Shown in pieces: positions 32,179 to 41,787 of a stretch of 64,000 nt of DNA. Position numbers and translations under genes: made by a program. Below the pieces are notes generated by a model, which ran no database searches, was not told the DNA's origin, and saw only the letters and a program-made list of their open reading frames with translations. Numbering within the stretch: position 1 is the stretch's first letter; each line of letters starts with the position of its first letter. Source of the stretch: Pedobacter metabolipauper (GTDB taxonomy: Bacteria > Bacteroidota > Bacteroidia > Sphingobacteriales > Sphingobacteriaceae); the NCBI RefSeq assembly GCF_004362715.1, contig NZ_SNYC01000007.1, positions 248,001 through 312,000 on the forward strand. Reading direction: 5' to 3'.

Positions 32179-34788
32179 TTACGCAGGCGTTTGTTGGGTA
32201 TTATTTAAGAATACAAATTGCTTGTCGAACATATCGAGTTTGATCTTGCTGTCTTTATCTACCTTTCCTGCTAATATTTCTTTAGATAACTCATTTAAAA
32301 TACGTTTCTGAATCACACGTTTTAACGGTCTGGCACCAAACTGAGGATCATAACCCAATTCAGCAAGCCAATCGAGTGCTTCTACAGAGGCTTCTATTTC
32401 CACACCCATTTCAGCGAGTGTGTTCTGAACTTGTCTAAACTGCAGATCAACAATGTTCCTGATCTCGCTGCGGTTAAGTGGTGTAAACATGATCAGCTCA
32501 TCTATCCGGTTTAAAAACTCAGGCCGGATTGTTTGTTTCAGTAATTCAAACAACTCATTTTTAGTCTTGGCAATTACATTGTCCCGGTTTTCATCATTCA
32601 GGTTTTTAAAGTTGTCCTGGATCAGGTGCGAACCGATATTTGAGGTCATGATGATGATGGTATTCTTAAAATTCACCACGCGGCCTTTATTGTCTGTTAA
32701 CCGGCCATCGTCTAATACCTGAAGTAAGATGTTGAATACATCAGGATGGGCTTTTTCAATCTCATCCAGCAATACTACAGAATATGGTTTCCGGCGAACG
32801 GCTTCAGTCAGCTGACCACCTTCTTCGTATCCTACATATCCCGGAGGCGCACCAATTAACCTGGAAACGGCATGACGTTCCTGGTACTCGCTCATATCAA
32901 TGCGGGTCATTGCATTTTCATCGTTAAACAAGAACTCCGCCAGTGCCTTTGCCAACTCTGTTTTACCTACACCAGTAGTTCCAAGAAAGATGAATGAGCC
33001 AATTGGCTTCCGTTTATCCTGTAACCCTGCCCTTGATCTGCGGATGGCGTCAGATATGGCCTCAATGGCCTCATCTTGTCCGGCAACACGTTTATGAAGT
33101 TCAAGTTCCAGGTTCAGCAGCTTTTCACGTTCACTGGAAATCAATTTAGTTACCGGAATTCCGGTCCATCTTCCAACTACGCCTGCAATATCATCTGCTG
33201 TCACTTCTTCTTTCAGCATGCGGCTTTCGCTTTGCTGACCTTCCAATTGCACTTTTAAGGTTTCTACCTTGTCCTGAGATTCTTTGATCTTACCATAACG
33301 GATCTCTGCTACCTTACCGTAATCTCCTGCACGTTCCGCCTGGTCGGCCTCCAGTTTATAGTTCTCAATCTGTTCAAGCTCATTATTTATCCCATCTACA
33401 AGGTCTTTTTCACCTTGCCATTTGGCTCTCAGTTCATCACGTTCTGCAGATATATTGGCAATCTCTTCCCCTAAAGACTGTACCTTTTTAGTATCGTTTT
33501 CCCTTTTGATGGCTTCGCGTTCAATTTCAAGCTGCATGATCTTCCGGTTCAGCTCATCTACCTTTTCCGGTACGCTATCCATCTCCAACCTTAATTTTGA
33601 TGCGGCCTCATCCATTAGATCGATGGCTTTATCCGGTAAGAACCGATCAGCAATATAGCGCTGCGACATTTCTACCGCTGCAATAATAGCCTCATCCCTA
33701 ATTCTTACTTTATGATGGGTTTCATAACGTTCTTTCAGTCCCCTCAAAATTGAAATGGCATCCTGTGTATCCGGTTCTTCTACCATTACTTTTTGGAAAC
33801 GGCGTTCCAGGGCTTTATCCTTTTCTAAATATTTTTGATATTCATCCAGTGTTGTAGCACCAATAGCGCGTAATTCGCCACGTGCCAGTGCAGGTTTCAG
33901 GATGTTGGCAGCATCCATAGCACCCTCTCCACCTCCAGCGCCAACCAGGGTATGGATCTCATCGATGAAAAGAATAATATCGCCATCACTTTGAGTAACC
34001 TCTTTAACAACCGCTTTTAGCCGTTCTTCAAATTCTCCTTTGTATTTTGCGCCTGCAATCAGTGAACCCATATCCAGGGAGAACACGGTTTTTGTTTTCA
34101 GGTTGGTAGGTACATCACCTTTAATGATCCTAAAAGCAATTCCTTCTGCAATGGCCGTTTTACCTACACCCGGTTCACCAATTAAGATGGGGTTGTTCTT
34201 TGTCCGCCTGGAAAGGATCTGTATCACGCGCCGAATTTCTTCATCCCGTCCAATTACCGGATCCAGCTTACCGGATTCTGCATATTCATTTAAATTACGG
34301 GCGTATTTATTTAAGGCATTGTAAGTTGCTTCCGCATTTTGATCGGTTACACGATTATCGCCTCTCAATTCGATGATGGCTTTTTTAAGGTCTTTTTCTG
34401 TTACACCCTGATCTTTTAAAAGTTTACTGGTATTGTCGCTTATGGATAATATCCCCAATAGTAAATGTTCAACGGAAACAAATTCATCTTTAAACTCTTT
34501 GAGGTAAGACTGTGCTTTTTGCAATGCGGAGTTACTTCCAGAGGTTAAGTATGGACTGCTGCCGCTGGCCTTTGTAAATTTTTCAATCTGATTGTCCAGA
34601 TTTTGATTTAATGTATTCAGGTTAACGTTTAGTTTTTTGAGTACATAAGAAACCACATTTTCATCAACAGTGAGCAAACCTTTTAAAAGGTGAGCAGTTT
34701 CAATAGCCTGTTGCTGGTTGCCCTCGGCTATTGCAGAAGCCTGTTGAATCGCTTCCTGGGCTTTTATAGTAAAGTTGTTGAAATTCAT
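32179..34788 (-). CDS. clpB: ATP-dependent disaggregase ClpB
   Basis: This 869-residue Hsp100 disaggregase works with DnaK to rescue aggregated proteins after heat stress. In order: Clp N-domain (about 1-145), first AAA module with Walker A GEPGVGKT (204-211), coiled-coil middle domain (about 400-530), and second AAA module with Walker A GTTGVGKT near 605 and Walker B VLLDEIEKAH. The C-terminal D2-small domain has the usual FGARPLKR motif. The start is the ATG at 34788, giving the conserved MNFNNFT beginning; an upstream in-frame extension of 15 residues is not conserved-looking. No CIRCE or similar operator was recognised upstream. Confidence 0.96.
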   Translation of the reverse strand: MNFNNFTIKAQEAIQQASAIAEGNQQQAIETAHLLKGLLTVDENVVSYVLKKLNVNLNTLNQNLDNQIEKFTKASGSSPYLTSGSNSALQKAQSYLKEFKDEFVSVEHLLLGILSISDNTSKLLKDQGVTEKDLKKAIIELRGDNRVTDQNAEATYNALNKYARNLNEYAESGKLDPVIGRDEEIRRVIQILSRRTKNNPILIGEPGVGKTAIAEGIAFRIIKGDVPTNLKTKTVFSLDMGSLIAGAKYKGEFEERLKAVVKEVTQSDGDIILFIDEIHTLVGAGGGEGAMDAANILKPALARGELRAIGATTLDEYQKYLEKDKALERRFQKVMVEEPDTQDAISILRGLKERYETHHKVRIRDEAIIAAVEMSQRYIADRFLPDKAIDLMDEAASKLRLEMDSVPEKVDELNRKIMQLEIEREAIKRENDTKKVQSLGEEIANISAERDELRAKWQGEKDLVDGINNELEQIENYKLEADQAERAGDYGKVAEIRYGKIKESQDKVETLKVQLEGQQSESRMLKEEVTADDIAGVVGRWTGIPVTKLISSEREKLLNLELELHKRVAGQDEAIEAISDAIRRSRAGLQDKRKPIGSFIFLGTTGVGKTELAKALAEFLFNDENAMTRIDMSEYQERHAVSRLIGAPPGYVGYEEGGQLTEAVRRKPYSVVLLDEIEKAHPDVFNILLQVLDDGRLTDNKGRVVNFKNTIIIMTSNIGSHLIQDNFKNLNDENRDNVIAKTKNELFELLKQTIRPEFLNRIDELIMFTPLNRSEIRNIVDLQFRQVQNTLAEMGVEIEASVEALDWLAELGYDPQFGARPLKRVIQKRILNELSKEILAGKVDKDSKIKLDMFDKQFVFLNNTQQTPA

Positions 34789-35039
34789 ATACAGACTTAA
34801 ACAAAGCAGATGCCATGTTGGTTTTTTGTCCAATATCGGAAATTTTGTCGGTTCATTTTATTTAATCAGGATTAAATGTCTGGTAAATAGCTTGTTGTAA
34901 TGAAATTTTGTCATTTCAACTGGAGAATTTCTATTGTATTTGCCAACTTGTTTCCTGATTTTGTATAGAGGCGAAAATCTGATGCATCAATTTAATGTCA
35001 CGTGTTTTGCCGAACTGCTTTTTATCATAAATGCGGTTC

Positions 35040-35047
35040 TATCTTTG
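35040..35047 (+). promoter_or_regulatory. -7 promoter element TATCTTTG for the OYE gene
   Basis: A perfect TAnnTTTG match 28 bases before the ATG. A TTG near 35007 is about 30 bases upstream, longer than the usual spacing. Confidence 0.4.
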
Positions 35048-35075
35048 TTAAATAAAGGCATAAAACAATATATAT

Positions 35076-36176
35076 ATGAGTACGTCTAGTTTATTCAGGC
35101 CATTTAGTCTGAAATCATTAAATATTAAAAACAGGATCGTTATGGCGCCGATGACGCGTTCATTTTCTCCTGGAGGGATTCCAACACCGGATGTTGCAGC
35201 ATATTACAGCAGAAGAGCAGCTGGTGATGTTGGCTTGATCCTATCTGAAGGAACCGTAATTGAGCGGGTATCTTCATCAAATGATAATAACATACCACAT
35301 TTTTATGGTGAGCAAGCATTAAATGGATGGGCTTCAGTAATTGATGGTGTTCATGCTGCAGGCGGCAGCATGGGGCCGCAGATCTGGCACATGGGGATTA
35401 TGGATAACCACCATTCGGGCTGGCTTCCTGCAGAACCTTTCGAAGGTCCGTCGGGAATCCTTAGACCAGGTGTTTCCAATGGAAAGGCAATGACTGAAGC
35501 AGATATAGCTGATGCCATATCCGCTTATGGACGTGCTGCTGCAGACGCAAAGAGGCTCGGTTTTGATTGCGTGGAGCTTCATGGTGCGCACAGTTATCTG
35601 ATTGACCAGTTTTTCTGGAACGAGACCAATAAGAGAACCGATATTTATGGAGGTGATTCCATTACCGCACGGAATAAATTTGCAATAGATGTAATCAAAG
35701 AAGTGCGCAGACAGGTGGGAGAAGATTTTACGATCATCATTCGTCTGTCACAGTTTAAGCCATCTGATTATAATTTTAAATTGGCCAAGACCTCTAAGGA
35801 GATGGAAGAATGGCTGCAGCCGCTTGCTGATGCGGGTATTGATATCTTTCATTGTTCACAGCGCCGTTTCTGGGAGCCTGAATTTGAAGGTTCTGATCTG
35901 AATTTTGCAGGATGGGCTAAAAAGATAACTGGTAAAGCAACCATTACTGTAGGTTCAGTAGGTTTATCAGGAGAGTTTCTTGCCGCCTTTAGAGGTGAAA
36001 GTTCTGAACCCAGCTCTTTAACGGAACTAATCCGCAGAATGGACCGCGGTGATTTTGATCTGGTAGCGGTAGGACGCGCCATACTTGCAGATCCGCTATG
36101 GGTACAAAAGATTAAAGAGGACCGGACATCAGAGCTTAAAGGCTTTTCTAAAGAAGCCCTTGGGCAGTTGCTATAA
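35076..36176 (+). CDS. Old yellow enzyme family NADH:flavin oxidoreductase
   Basis: This 366-residue FMN-dependent TIM-barrel ene-reductase has an N-terminal NRIVMAPMTRSF segment that binds FMN. The HGAHSYLIDQF motif is the family substrate-binding His region, and the C-terminal VAVGRAILADPLW phosphate-binding motif is also present. Such enzymes reduce activated C=C bonds using NADH or NADPH; the natural substrate is unknown. It is a single gene followed by a strong bidirectional terminator. A -7 element lies at 35040-35047. Confidence 0.93.
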   Translation: MSTSSLFRPFSLKSLNIKNRIVMAPMTRSFSPGGIPTPDVAAYYSRRAAGDVGLILSEGTVIERVSSSNDNNIPHFYGEQALNGWASVIDGVHAAGGSMGPQIWHMGIMDNHHSGWLPAEPFEGPSGILRPGVSNGKAMTEADIADAISAYGRAAADAKRLGFDCVELHGAHSYLIDQFFWNETNKRTDIYGGDSITARNKFAIDVIKEVRRQVGEDFTIIIRLSQFKPSDYNFKLAKTSKEMEEWLQPLADAGIDIFHCSQRRFWEPEFEGSDLNFAGWAKKITGKATITVGSVGLSGEFLAAFRGESSEPSSLTELIRRMDRGDFDLVAVGRAILADPLWVQKIKEDRTSELKGFSKEALGQLL

Positions 36177-36182
36177 CCTAAA

Positions 36183-36230
36183 AAAGTCCGGAACTCAATC
36201 AAAATGATTAGACGTTCCGGACTTTCTTTT
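36183..36230. terminator. Bidirectional terminator, 12-bp stem
   Basis: AAAGTCCGGAAC (36183-36194) and GTTCCGGACTTT (36214-36225) pair perfectly around a 19-base loop, with T-rich tails on both sides. It separates the OYE gene from the convergent SRPBCC gene. Confidence 0.85.
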
Positions 36231-36257
36231 TAAATGCCTTTCAGCATTGGTTATATC

Positions 36258-36656
36258 TTATTTTAGCACTTCAGCTAATTTTTGTGTTTGGTGATCGGCA
36301 AGTTTTTGCAGCGGACCAGCAGCAAGCATCTTCATCATCATGTTCAAATCTGCAGAGATGATGTGTTTGGCAATTGTGCCGCCGTTACCGTTATCCGTAA
36401 CTGTCCATTTTAATTCAACATCAAAAGGAGGTTTCTCTGTTGGTATTGCAGTTATTTCCTGGTTTTCCACGCGGTTAGAGATCTTAATGGCAAGCTTGGC
36501 CATGTTTTGAATCGTAAAACTAGCTTCATCTTCTGTTGAAGACCAGTTGTAGATGTTTTCAGGCATTAACTGCTTGTGATTGTTAAGGTCGGCTAAAAAT
36601 GAGTAAACTTTTTCTACGGGTAAGTTTACTTCTGTAGTGCTTTCAATAAGGGTCAT
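36258..36656 (-). CDS. SRPBCC (START-like) family protein
   Basis: This 132-residue protein has the SRPBCC/START-like helix-grip pattern. It opens with MTLIESTTEVNLPVEKVYSF and a ligand-cavity WTVTDNGNGGT strand, and ends with a long helix (about 100-132). It is probably a cytoplasmic ligand-binding protein of unknown ligand. It starts nine bases downstream of pyrE on the same strand and is probably cotranscribed. The link to pyrimidine synthesis is not evident. No signal peptide. Confidence 0.8.
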   Translation of the reverse strand: MTLIESTTEVNLPVEKVYSFLADLNNHKQLMPENIYNWSSTEDEASFTIQNMAKLAIKISNRVENQEITAIPTEKPPFDVELKWTVTDNGNGGTIAKHIISADLNMMMKMLAAGPLQKLADHQTQKLAEVLK

Positions 36657-36665
36657 GATGATGTG

Positions 36666-37325
36666 TTAATTTAGTTTTTCTAATTCTTTACCCCACTCAG
36701 CAGGGTTTCTGCGCCATTTGGTTAACAGATCAACATCATCCTGTGCAATAAAGCTATGCTCAGCAGCGTAATCAATTAAGGTATTGTAGTTTGATAAAGT
36801 TGAATACCGGCATTTAGCTTCCTTAAAGTTTTCTTCTGCCTGATCTAAGCCATAAGTAAAGATAGCGACTAATCCGGCAACAGAAAGACCAGCATTTCTC
36901 AAGGCCTCCACAGCTTGTAAACTGCTTTTTCCTGTAGAGATCAGATCTTCGATCACAACCACACGCTGACCTTCAAAAATTTCACCTTCTATTAAGCTGC
37001 CGGTACCGTGTTCTTTGGCTTTAGCCCTAACATAGGCAAAAGGTAAACCCAGTTCCTGTGCAACAAGTGCGCCCTGAGGGATTCCTGCTGTAGCAACTCC
37101 TGCAATCAGATCTACAGAACCATATTCTTCCTGGATCAGTTGGGTAAGCTTTTGTCTGATGTATGTTCTAACTGAAGGATGGGATAGTGTGATCCTGTTG
37201 TCACAGTAAATAGGGGATTTCCAACCTGAAGCCCATGTAAATGGGTTAGCTGGTTGTAACTTGATCGCTTTTATTTGTAATAAAAATTCAGCTACCTTTA
37301 ATTCAATATCACTTTTATTATACAT
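36666..37325 (-). CDS. pyrE: Orotate phosphoribosyltransferase
   Basis: PyrE converts orotate and PRPP to orotidine monophosphate, the fifth step of pyrimidine synthesis, in the cytoplasm. The 219-residue protein carries the PRPP-binding VVVIEDLISTGKS segment (near 125) and the flexible-loop RAKAKEHG region. The first gene of a two-gene unit with an SRPBCC protein, it has a TAATTTTG -7 element only four bases before its ATG (37337-37330), implying little or no leader. The 5' intergenic space is shared divergently with the NUDIX gene. Identification is secure. Confidence 0.95.
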   Translation of the reverse strand: MYNKSDIELKVAEFLLQIKAIKLQPANPFTWASGWKSPIYCDNRITLSHPSVRTYIRQKLTQLIQEEYGSVDLIAGVATAGIPQGALVAQELGLPFAYVRAKAKEHGTGSLIEGEIFEGQRVVVIEDLISTGKSSLQAVEALRNAGLSVAGLVAIFTYGLDQAEENFKEAKCRYSTLSNYNTLIDYAAEHSFIAQDDVDLLTKWRRNPAEWGKELEKLN

Positions 37326-37639
37326 GTTCCAAAATTACAGATTTCATGAACTCGTTCAGACACTACTTTTAAACAATATTCATTTAAAATGTGTAGAAAA
37401 AATGCAGAATATCTTTGTTTAACCCCTAAATAGATGCGTCTAATATCAACATTAAAAACCATTGGTAAAAGTTATTTTTTGTCAGTAATTGAAAATCAGC
37501 TTTATACAAACTGGATATAATTCCTTTTTTTATTATTCAGGAAAAATATCAGAATTATATTTACTTTCGGTTTTTTAAGAATTTATAGCTGAAAATCCAC
37601 CTTCTACAAAATCAAAGCTGAATATATTTTAAATATATT
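37326..37639. other. Divergent AT-rich intergenic region
   Basis: The 314 bases between pyrE and the NUDIX gene hold no gene. They contain a TAATTTTG -7 element for pyrE (37330-37337) and a TATCTTTG element facing the NUDIX gene (37410-37417), which would give a leader of about 220 bases. I saw no riboswitch fold or strong hairpin. Confidence 0.5.
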
Positions 37640-38248
37640 ATGAAACACTACAGAATTTATATCAACGATAATACGCTTTTCATAGGTGGATCAATTCCTA
37701 AACAGGAGAAAAAGATACAGCAGCTGGAAACTAAGGATTTTGATTTTCAAACCTTTTATAAGACCATAAGCAAAGAGTCTGGTGCTTCATATATGCTGAT
37801 GGATCTTAATCCGGTATTCTTATTTAAAAAGATCAAGAAAAGCTGTGAGTTGATTAAAGCTGCCGGCGGCCTCGTTAAAAGTGCGAAAGGAAACTACCTG
37901 TTTATTTTCAGAAATAAGAAGTGGGACCTTCCAAAAGGGAAAGTAGAGAAAGGCGAGAAAATGAAAGAAGCCGGTCTCCGTGAGGTTGAAGAGGAATGTG
38001 GTGTTAAAATTCTGACCAATGATGAAAAGCTATGCAAAACCTATCATGTGTATGTTTTAAATAATAAATTGGTATTGAAGAAAACAAACTGGTACAGCAT
38101 GACGGTTAAAGGTGAACCTAAGCTGATCCCGCAAAAAGAAGAAGGGATCACTAAAGCAGTTTGGCTGGCTAAAACTGACCTTAAGCCTGTTCTTAAAAAT
38201 ACTTACCCATCAATCATGCAAGTGCTGGAAGCAGGAGAATTGCTTTAA
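37640..38248 (+). CDS. NUDIX hydrolase
   Basis: This 202-residue protein has the Nudix box in the segment GKVEKGEKMKEAGLREVEE continuing to EECGV (about 113-135), with the REVEEE metal-binding glutamates. Nudix enzymes cleave nucleoside diphosphates linked to another moiety. The N-terminal extension of about 80 residues precedes the core and contains a helical region; its role is unclear. No signal peptide. It is divergent from pyrE and convergent with coaD. The substrate cannot be assigned. Confidence 0.9.
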   Translation: MKHYRIYINDNTLFIGGSIPKQEKKIQQLETKDFDFQTFYKTISKESGASYMLMDLNPVFLFKKIKKSCELIKAAGGLVKSAKGNYLFIFRNKKWDLPKGKVEKGEKMKEAGLREVEEECGVKILTNDEKLCKTYHVYVLNNKLVLKKTNWYSMTVKGEPKLIPQKEEGITKAVWLAKTDLKPVLKNTYPSIMQVLEAGELL

Positions 38249-38377
38249 CGGTATTTATTTAAACGTTAATTTTTACAAGGATCGATCCAGGTGTGGTCTT
38301 TATTAAATGGCGATCTGCCTTTAAGTGCAGATTGATTTGAACGGCCTTATCTACAAAGGTCAGCTTAAGTATGGTCT

Positions 38378-38839
38378 TTATAAAAACGGGATGGCCTGTT
38401 CCGGCAGGAATTGCCTGACATCTCCGTTGTTACGTAAAATATCACGTACAATTGTTGAGCTGATCGCTGAATATTCAGGCTTACTTAAAAGAATGATCGT
38501 TTCCATCTCCGGCATCATGGTCTGGTTAATCTGGGCAATGGCCTTTTCATATTCAAAGTCACCCACAGAACGAACACCCCTTACCATATAAGTAGCATTT
38601 ATTTTTTTGCAGAAATCGACTGTTAAACCCTCATAGGTCTGTACAGCTACATTGGAATAACCGGCAAAAACAGTCTTTACAATTTCCTCCCGTTTTTCTG
38701 CTGACAGATAGCCTTGCTTAGAACTATTTAATCCAATGCCTACTACAATCTTGTCAAATAGGGGTAATGCACGCTTCAGGATGTCTACGTGTGCGATGGT
38801 AATTGGATCAAAAGAACCTGGAAAAAGGGCTATTTTCAT
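38378..38839 (-). CDS. coaD: Phosphopantetheine adenylyltransferase
   Basis: CoaD transfers AMP from ATP to 4'-phosphopantetheine, the penultimate step of coenzyme A synthesis. The 153-residue protein has the nucleotidyltransferase T/HxGH-type motif in GSFDPITIAHVD (N-terminal) and the C-terminal SAISSTIVRDIL motif. It is 28 bases downstream of rsmD and the last gene of the DUF3822-rsmD-coaD unit, a common Bacteroidota arrangement. Identification is secure. Confidence 0.96.
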   Translation of the reverse strand: MKIALFPGSFDPITIAHVDILKRALPLFDKIVVGIGLNSSKQGYLSAEKREEIVKTVFAGYSNVAVQTYEGLTVDFCKKINATYMVRGVRSVGDFEYEKAIAQINQTMMPEMETIILLSKPEYSAISSTIVRDILRNNGDVRQFLPEQAIPFL

Positions 38840-38867
38840 ACGCTAAATGTACTAAGAAATTTTAGGA

Positions 38868-39437
38868 TTATAATTGATCCGATGCGGAAGTGGTTTCTCC
38901 TTTAACAGGTTCAAAAAAGCTGAAAGATGAATTTCCGTATCTCCTGGTTTCTGTAAATCCTGGCATGTCTTTTAACTTTAACAGGGATGGATGCTCTACG
39001 ATGAGCATTCCATTATCCGCTAAAAGGTTGTTCTTGATCACCAGTTCAGGAATCTTTGGTATGTTCGTTAAATCATAAGGAGGGTCTGCAAAAATAATTT
39101 GATACGGACCATGCTTTTGCTCCAAGAACTTAAATACATCTGCTTTCTGCACCTCAATTTCATTCAGCTGGTGTTTTTCAATCACAGATTTTACCCAGTA
39201 GATGCATCCGGAATGTTTATCTACTGCCGTTACGTGTTTAATTCCGCGTGATGCGAATTCAAAACTTATATTACCTGTGCCGCAGAAAAGATCAAGGACA
39301 TTACAATTGTCAAAATCATAGGTGTTGTAGAGGATATTGAACAAGGCTTCTTTAGCCATGTCTGTAGTTGGCCTTACGGGTAAACTTTCCGGGGCATTAA
39401 AACGGATGCCTTTTAGTCGGCCGCCAATTATACGCAT
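38868..39437 (-). CDS. rsmD: 16S rRNA (guanine-N2)-methyltransferase RsmD
   Basis: RsmD methylates G966 of 16S rRNA. The 189-residue protein opens with the MRIIGG(RLKG) signature. It carries the SAM-binding LDLFCGTGNISFE motif and the N6/N2-methyltransferase DPPY motif in IIFADPPYDL. It overlaps the end of the upstream DUF3822 gene by ten bases, so the two are translationally coupled. Identification is secure. Confidence 0.95.
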   Translation of the reverse strand: MRIIGGRLKGIRFNAPESLPVRPTTDMAKEALFNILYNTYDFDNCNVLDLFCGTGNISFEFASRGIKHVTAVDKHSGCIYWVKSVIEKHQLNEIEVQKADVFKFLEQKHGPYQIIFADPPYDLTNIPKIPELVIKNNLLADNGMLIVEHPSLLKLKDMPGFTETRRYGNSSFSFFEPVKGETTSASDQL

Positions 39438-40258
39438 AGGTCAAGGGCTAATAAGCTGCTGTAATAGTGAGCAGGCATGTCATCTAAAATGGTGCTGTCG
39501 GTTTCGTTGGCCGTTGTATTGCTGAAAGTAATGGAATGAAAATACTTTTCGATACATTGATAATATACATCATCAGCATGGATAATACCACTCAGGTATA
39601 CATCCGTTTCTGACGTATTCATATTCAGTTGGCTTACAATAAATAACAGGTAATAGTTAAACTCTTCGGAGTTATCGGTTTGATAATAGTTTTGAAATAT
39701 CAGCTTACCGTTTTTGGTATAGGTCGCATTAAAAGATCCGACCGTAAAATCAAGTATTAGCAAAGTTGCGTCTTTCTTTTCGGCAAGGGCCAAAACCGGC
39801 GCAGCCTGATCATAAAGTTTATAATTACTTAAAGAGTCGCGAAGGATCTCTTCAATGAACTGATCTGGTGTAAAAATAGACGTAAAGCCAAAATTAGCAA
39901 ATGGCTGTGTATACAGGTTATTTGATTGCGCTGAGGTAAAGTACTGTGCGTAGGCATTAAGGTCGCCCGCATCAAATAACTCATTGGGGATGTTCAGTGT
40001 ATTTTCTGTGTATACTGAAGCCTTAATTTCTTTAAAGGGTAGCGCGAGATAGCTATCGTTCTTTATTTTTGCAGAAAGCGTAGCCAGCATATCTTCACAT
40101 TCCTGCTCATCGTATACGGCCTTAACCTGGTTGTTGCTCTTGTCTATGATTGCGTAAGAAAAGCTATCTATAGTCATCTTCAGCAATAAATTGCAATCTC
40201 CAGCTGTATTGGGATCAAATTCCGGGTCAACCAATAAAATGCTATTTCTACTGTTCAT
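39428..40258 (-). CDS. DUF3822 family protein
   Basis: This 276-residue cytoplasmic protein belongs to the Bacteroidota-specific family I know as DUF3822, which has an actin/Hsp70-like fold by prediction; the function is unknown to me. It runs from ATG 40258, giving MNSRNSILLVDPEF. An in-frame TTG three codons upstream is part of the -7 element TAATTTTG (40272-40265), so it is not the start. The protein is rich in alternating strands (for example LLILDFTVGSFNATYTK). It overlaps rsmD, in the conserved order DUF3822-rsmD-coaD. Confidence 0.85.
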   Translation of the reverse strand: MNSRNSILLVDPEFDPNTAGDCNLLLKMTIDSFSYAIIDKSNNQVKAVYDEQECEDMLATLSAKIKNDSYLALPFKEIKASVYTENTLNIPNELFDAGDLNAYAQYFTSAQSNNLYTQPFANFGFTSIFTPDQFIEEILRDSLSNYKLYDQAAPVLALAEKKDATLLILDFTVGSFNATYTKNGKLIFQNYYQTDNSEEFNYYLLFIVSQLNMNTSETDVYLSGIIHADDVYYQCIEKYFHSITFSNTTANETDSTILDDMPAHYYSSLLALDLCV

Positions 40259-40264
40259 ATAAAA

Positions 40265-40272
40265 CAAAATTA
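40265..40272 (-). promoter_or_regulatory. -7 promoter element TAATTTTG for the DUF3822-rsmD-coaD unit
   Basis: A perfect TAnnTTTG match on the minus strand, six bases before the ATG at 40258, overlapping the in-frame TTG upstream. It lies in a 53-base divergent gap; on the plus strand CATATTTG (40300-40307) is a near match five bases before the helicase ATG. Confidence 0.5.
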
Positions 40273-40311
40273 ATCCTTTTTTCTATAAGATCACCATCGC
40301 ATATTTGTTAA

Positions 40312-41748
40312 ATGGATAAAGCATCAATAATAGCCGCTTCATATCAATTCAGTCCGACTGCAGAACAGCTTGTGTTTTGTACGGAGATGGCTTCTTTTTT
40401 ATCCAGGCCGTTAGATCGTCAGTGCTTTATATTAAGGGGGTATGCAGGTACCGGAAAAACCACTTCTGTAGCTGCATTGATTAAATGCCTGCATAAATTT
40501 TCGGTACGCGGAGCACTGCTGGCCCCAACCGGACGTGCAGCCAAGGTGATGAGTACCTATACAGGCAGAAAAGCACTGACCATCCATAAGCGGATCTATA
40601 GAAAACGATCTGCTGTGGCTACGGATATGAGTTTTCAGCTTGCTCCAAACCTGGCTGAGCATACGTTATTTATTGTGGATGAGGCCTCGATGATTGCGGA
40701 TGAATGGAATACAAAAACAGGTTCTTCTTTTTTAAAGGACCTGATGGAGTTTGTTTACAATGGAAAAAATTGCGCGGTTCTGTTTGTTGGCGATACTGCG
40801 CAGCTGCCCCCGGTTGGCAGTATAGATAGCCCTGCATTAAATAAGCAGCATGTAACTGCTCATTTTAATCTTCAGGTGCAGGAAGTTGAGTTGAGAGAAG
40901 TTGTACGTCAGGAAAAAAAGTCGGGTATACTGGCCAATGCAACTATGCTTAGAAAATTGATCAGTGACGAGCTGAAAGAAGACCAGGAAAAGCCCGAACT
41001 TCCAAAGTTTATGACCAAAAGCTACAAGGATATTTTCCGTATGAATGGGGTTAAGCTGGTAGAAGGACTGGAATATGCTTATCATAAATTTGGTATGGAG
41101 AACTCGCTGGTGGTATGCAGGTCCAATAAATCAGCAAATATTTATAACCAGCAGATCAGGGCCAGGCTGCTTTACAGGGATGAAGAACTAACCGGGGGAG
41201 ATCAGATCATGGTGGTTAAGAATAACTATTTCTGGCTTCCCGATAATGAAGCCGCTGCATTCATCGCCAACGGCGATATGGCTAAGATTGTACGGGTAAG
41301 AAATACGGAAGAGCGGTATGGCTTCCGGTTTTGTGAGGTGAACCTTGAATTTTTAGATCTCCCTGATGCTGGTGTGATTACCTGTAAGGTAATGCTGGAT
41401 ACGCTCACTTCTGAAACCCCAAATCTTTCTTATGAATTGGGAAATAAGCTCTTTGAAGAATTAAATATAGACTACGAACACATTAGAAATAAAAAAGAAC
41501 GTTTTAACGCAATTAAAGCAGACCCTTATTATAATGCATTACAAATTAAGTTTGCCTATGCCGTAACATGCCATAAAGCACAGGGGGGACAATGGGATGC
41601 GGTGTTTGTTGATCAGGGTTATTTAACAGATGAAATGGTTGATATGGATTTTCTACGCTGGTTATATACTGGTATTACGCGGGCTAAAAAGGAATTGTTC
41701 CTGGTAAATTTTGCCCCGAGTTTATTTGTTTCTCCATTGGAAGAGTAA
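40312..41748 (+). CDS. RecD-like/ATP-dependent exoDNAse-type helicase
   Basis: This 478-residue superfamily 1B-type helicase has Walker A in RGYAGTGKTT (42-51), Walker B in VDEASMI, motif III region GDTAQLPPVGS, and the C-terminal UvrD-like motifs TCHKAQGGQWDAVFVDQG and YTGITRAKKELFL. This is the compact RecD/Pif1-like architecture often annotated as exodeoxyribonuclease V alpha-like, without a nuclease domain. It probably acts in DNA repair or recombination in the cytoplasm. It is divergent from DUF3822. Its partner proteins are not evident. Confidence 0.92.
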   Translation: MDKASIIAASYQFSPTAEQLVFCTEMASFLSRPLDRQCFILRGYAGTGKTTSVAALIKCLHKFSVRGALLAPTGRAAKVMSTYTGRKALTIHKRIYRKRSAVATDMSFQLAPNLAEHTLFIVDEASMIADEWNTKTGSSFLKDLMEFVYNGKNCAVLFVGDTAQLPPVGSIDSPALNKQHVTAHFNLQVQEVELREVVRQEKKSGILANATMLRKLISDELKEDQEKPELPKFMTKSYKDIFRMNGVKLVEGLEYAYHKFGMENSLVVCRSNKSANIYNQQIRARLLYRDEELTGGDQIMVVKNNYFWLPDNEAAAFIANGDMAKIVRVRNTEERYGFRFCEVNLEFLDLPDAGVITCKVMLDTLTSETPNLSYELGNKLFEELNIDYEHIRNKKERFNAIKADPYYNALQIKFAYAVTCHKAQGGQWDAVFVDQGYLTDEMVDMDFLRWLYTGITRAKKELFLVNFAPSLFVSPLEE

Positions 41749-41787
41749 GCTGGATAAACCCGGTGATTAAGGCAGTGGTATTGGTAA

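Noticed and set aside
38291..38390. Short repeated GGTCTTTAT motifs near the coaD end as a repeat element
   Set aside because: Only two imperfect copies occur, one inside the coaD 3' end, so chance is sufficient.
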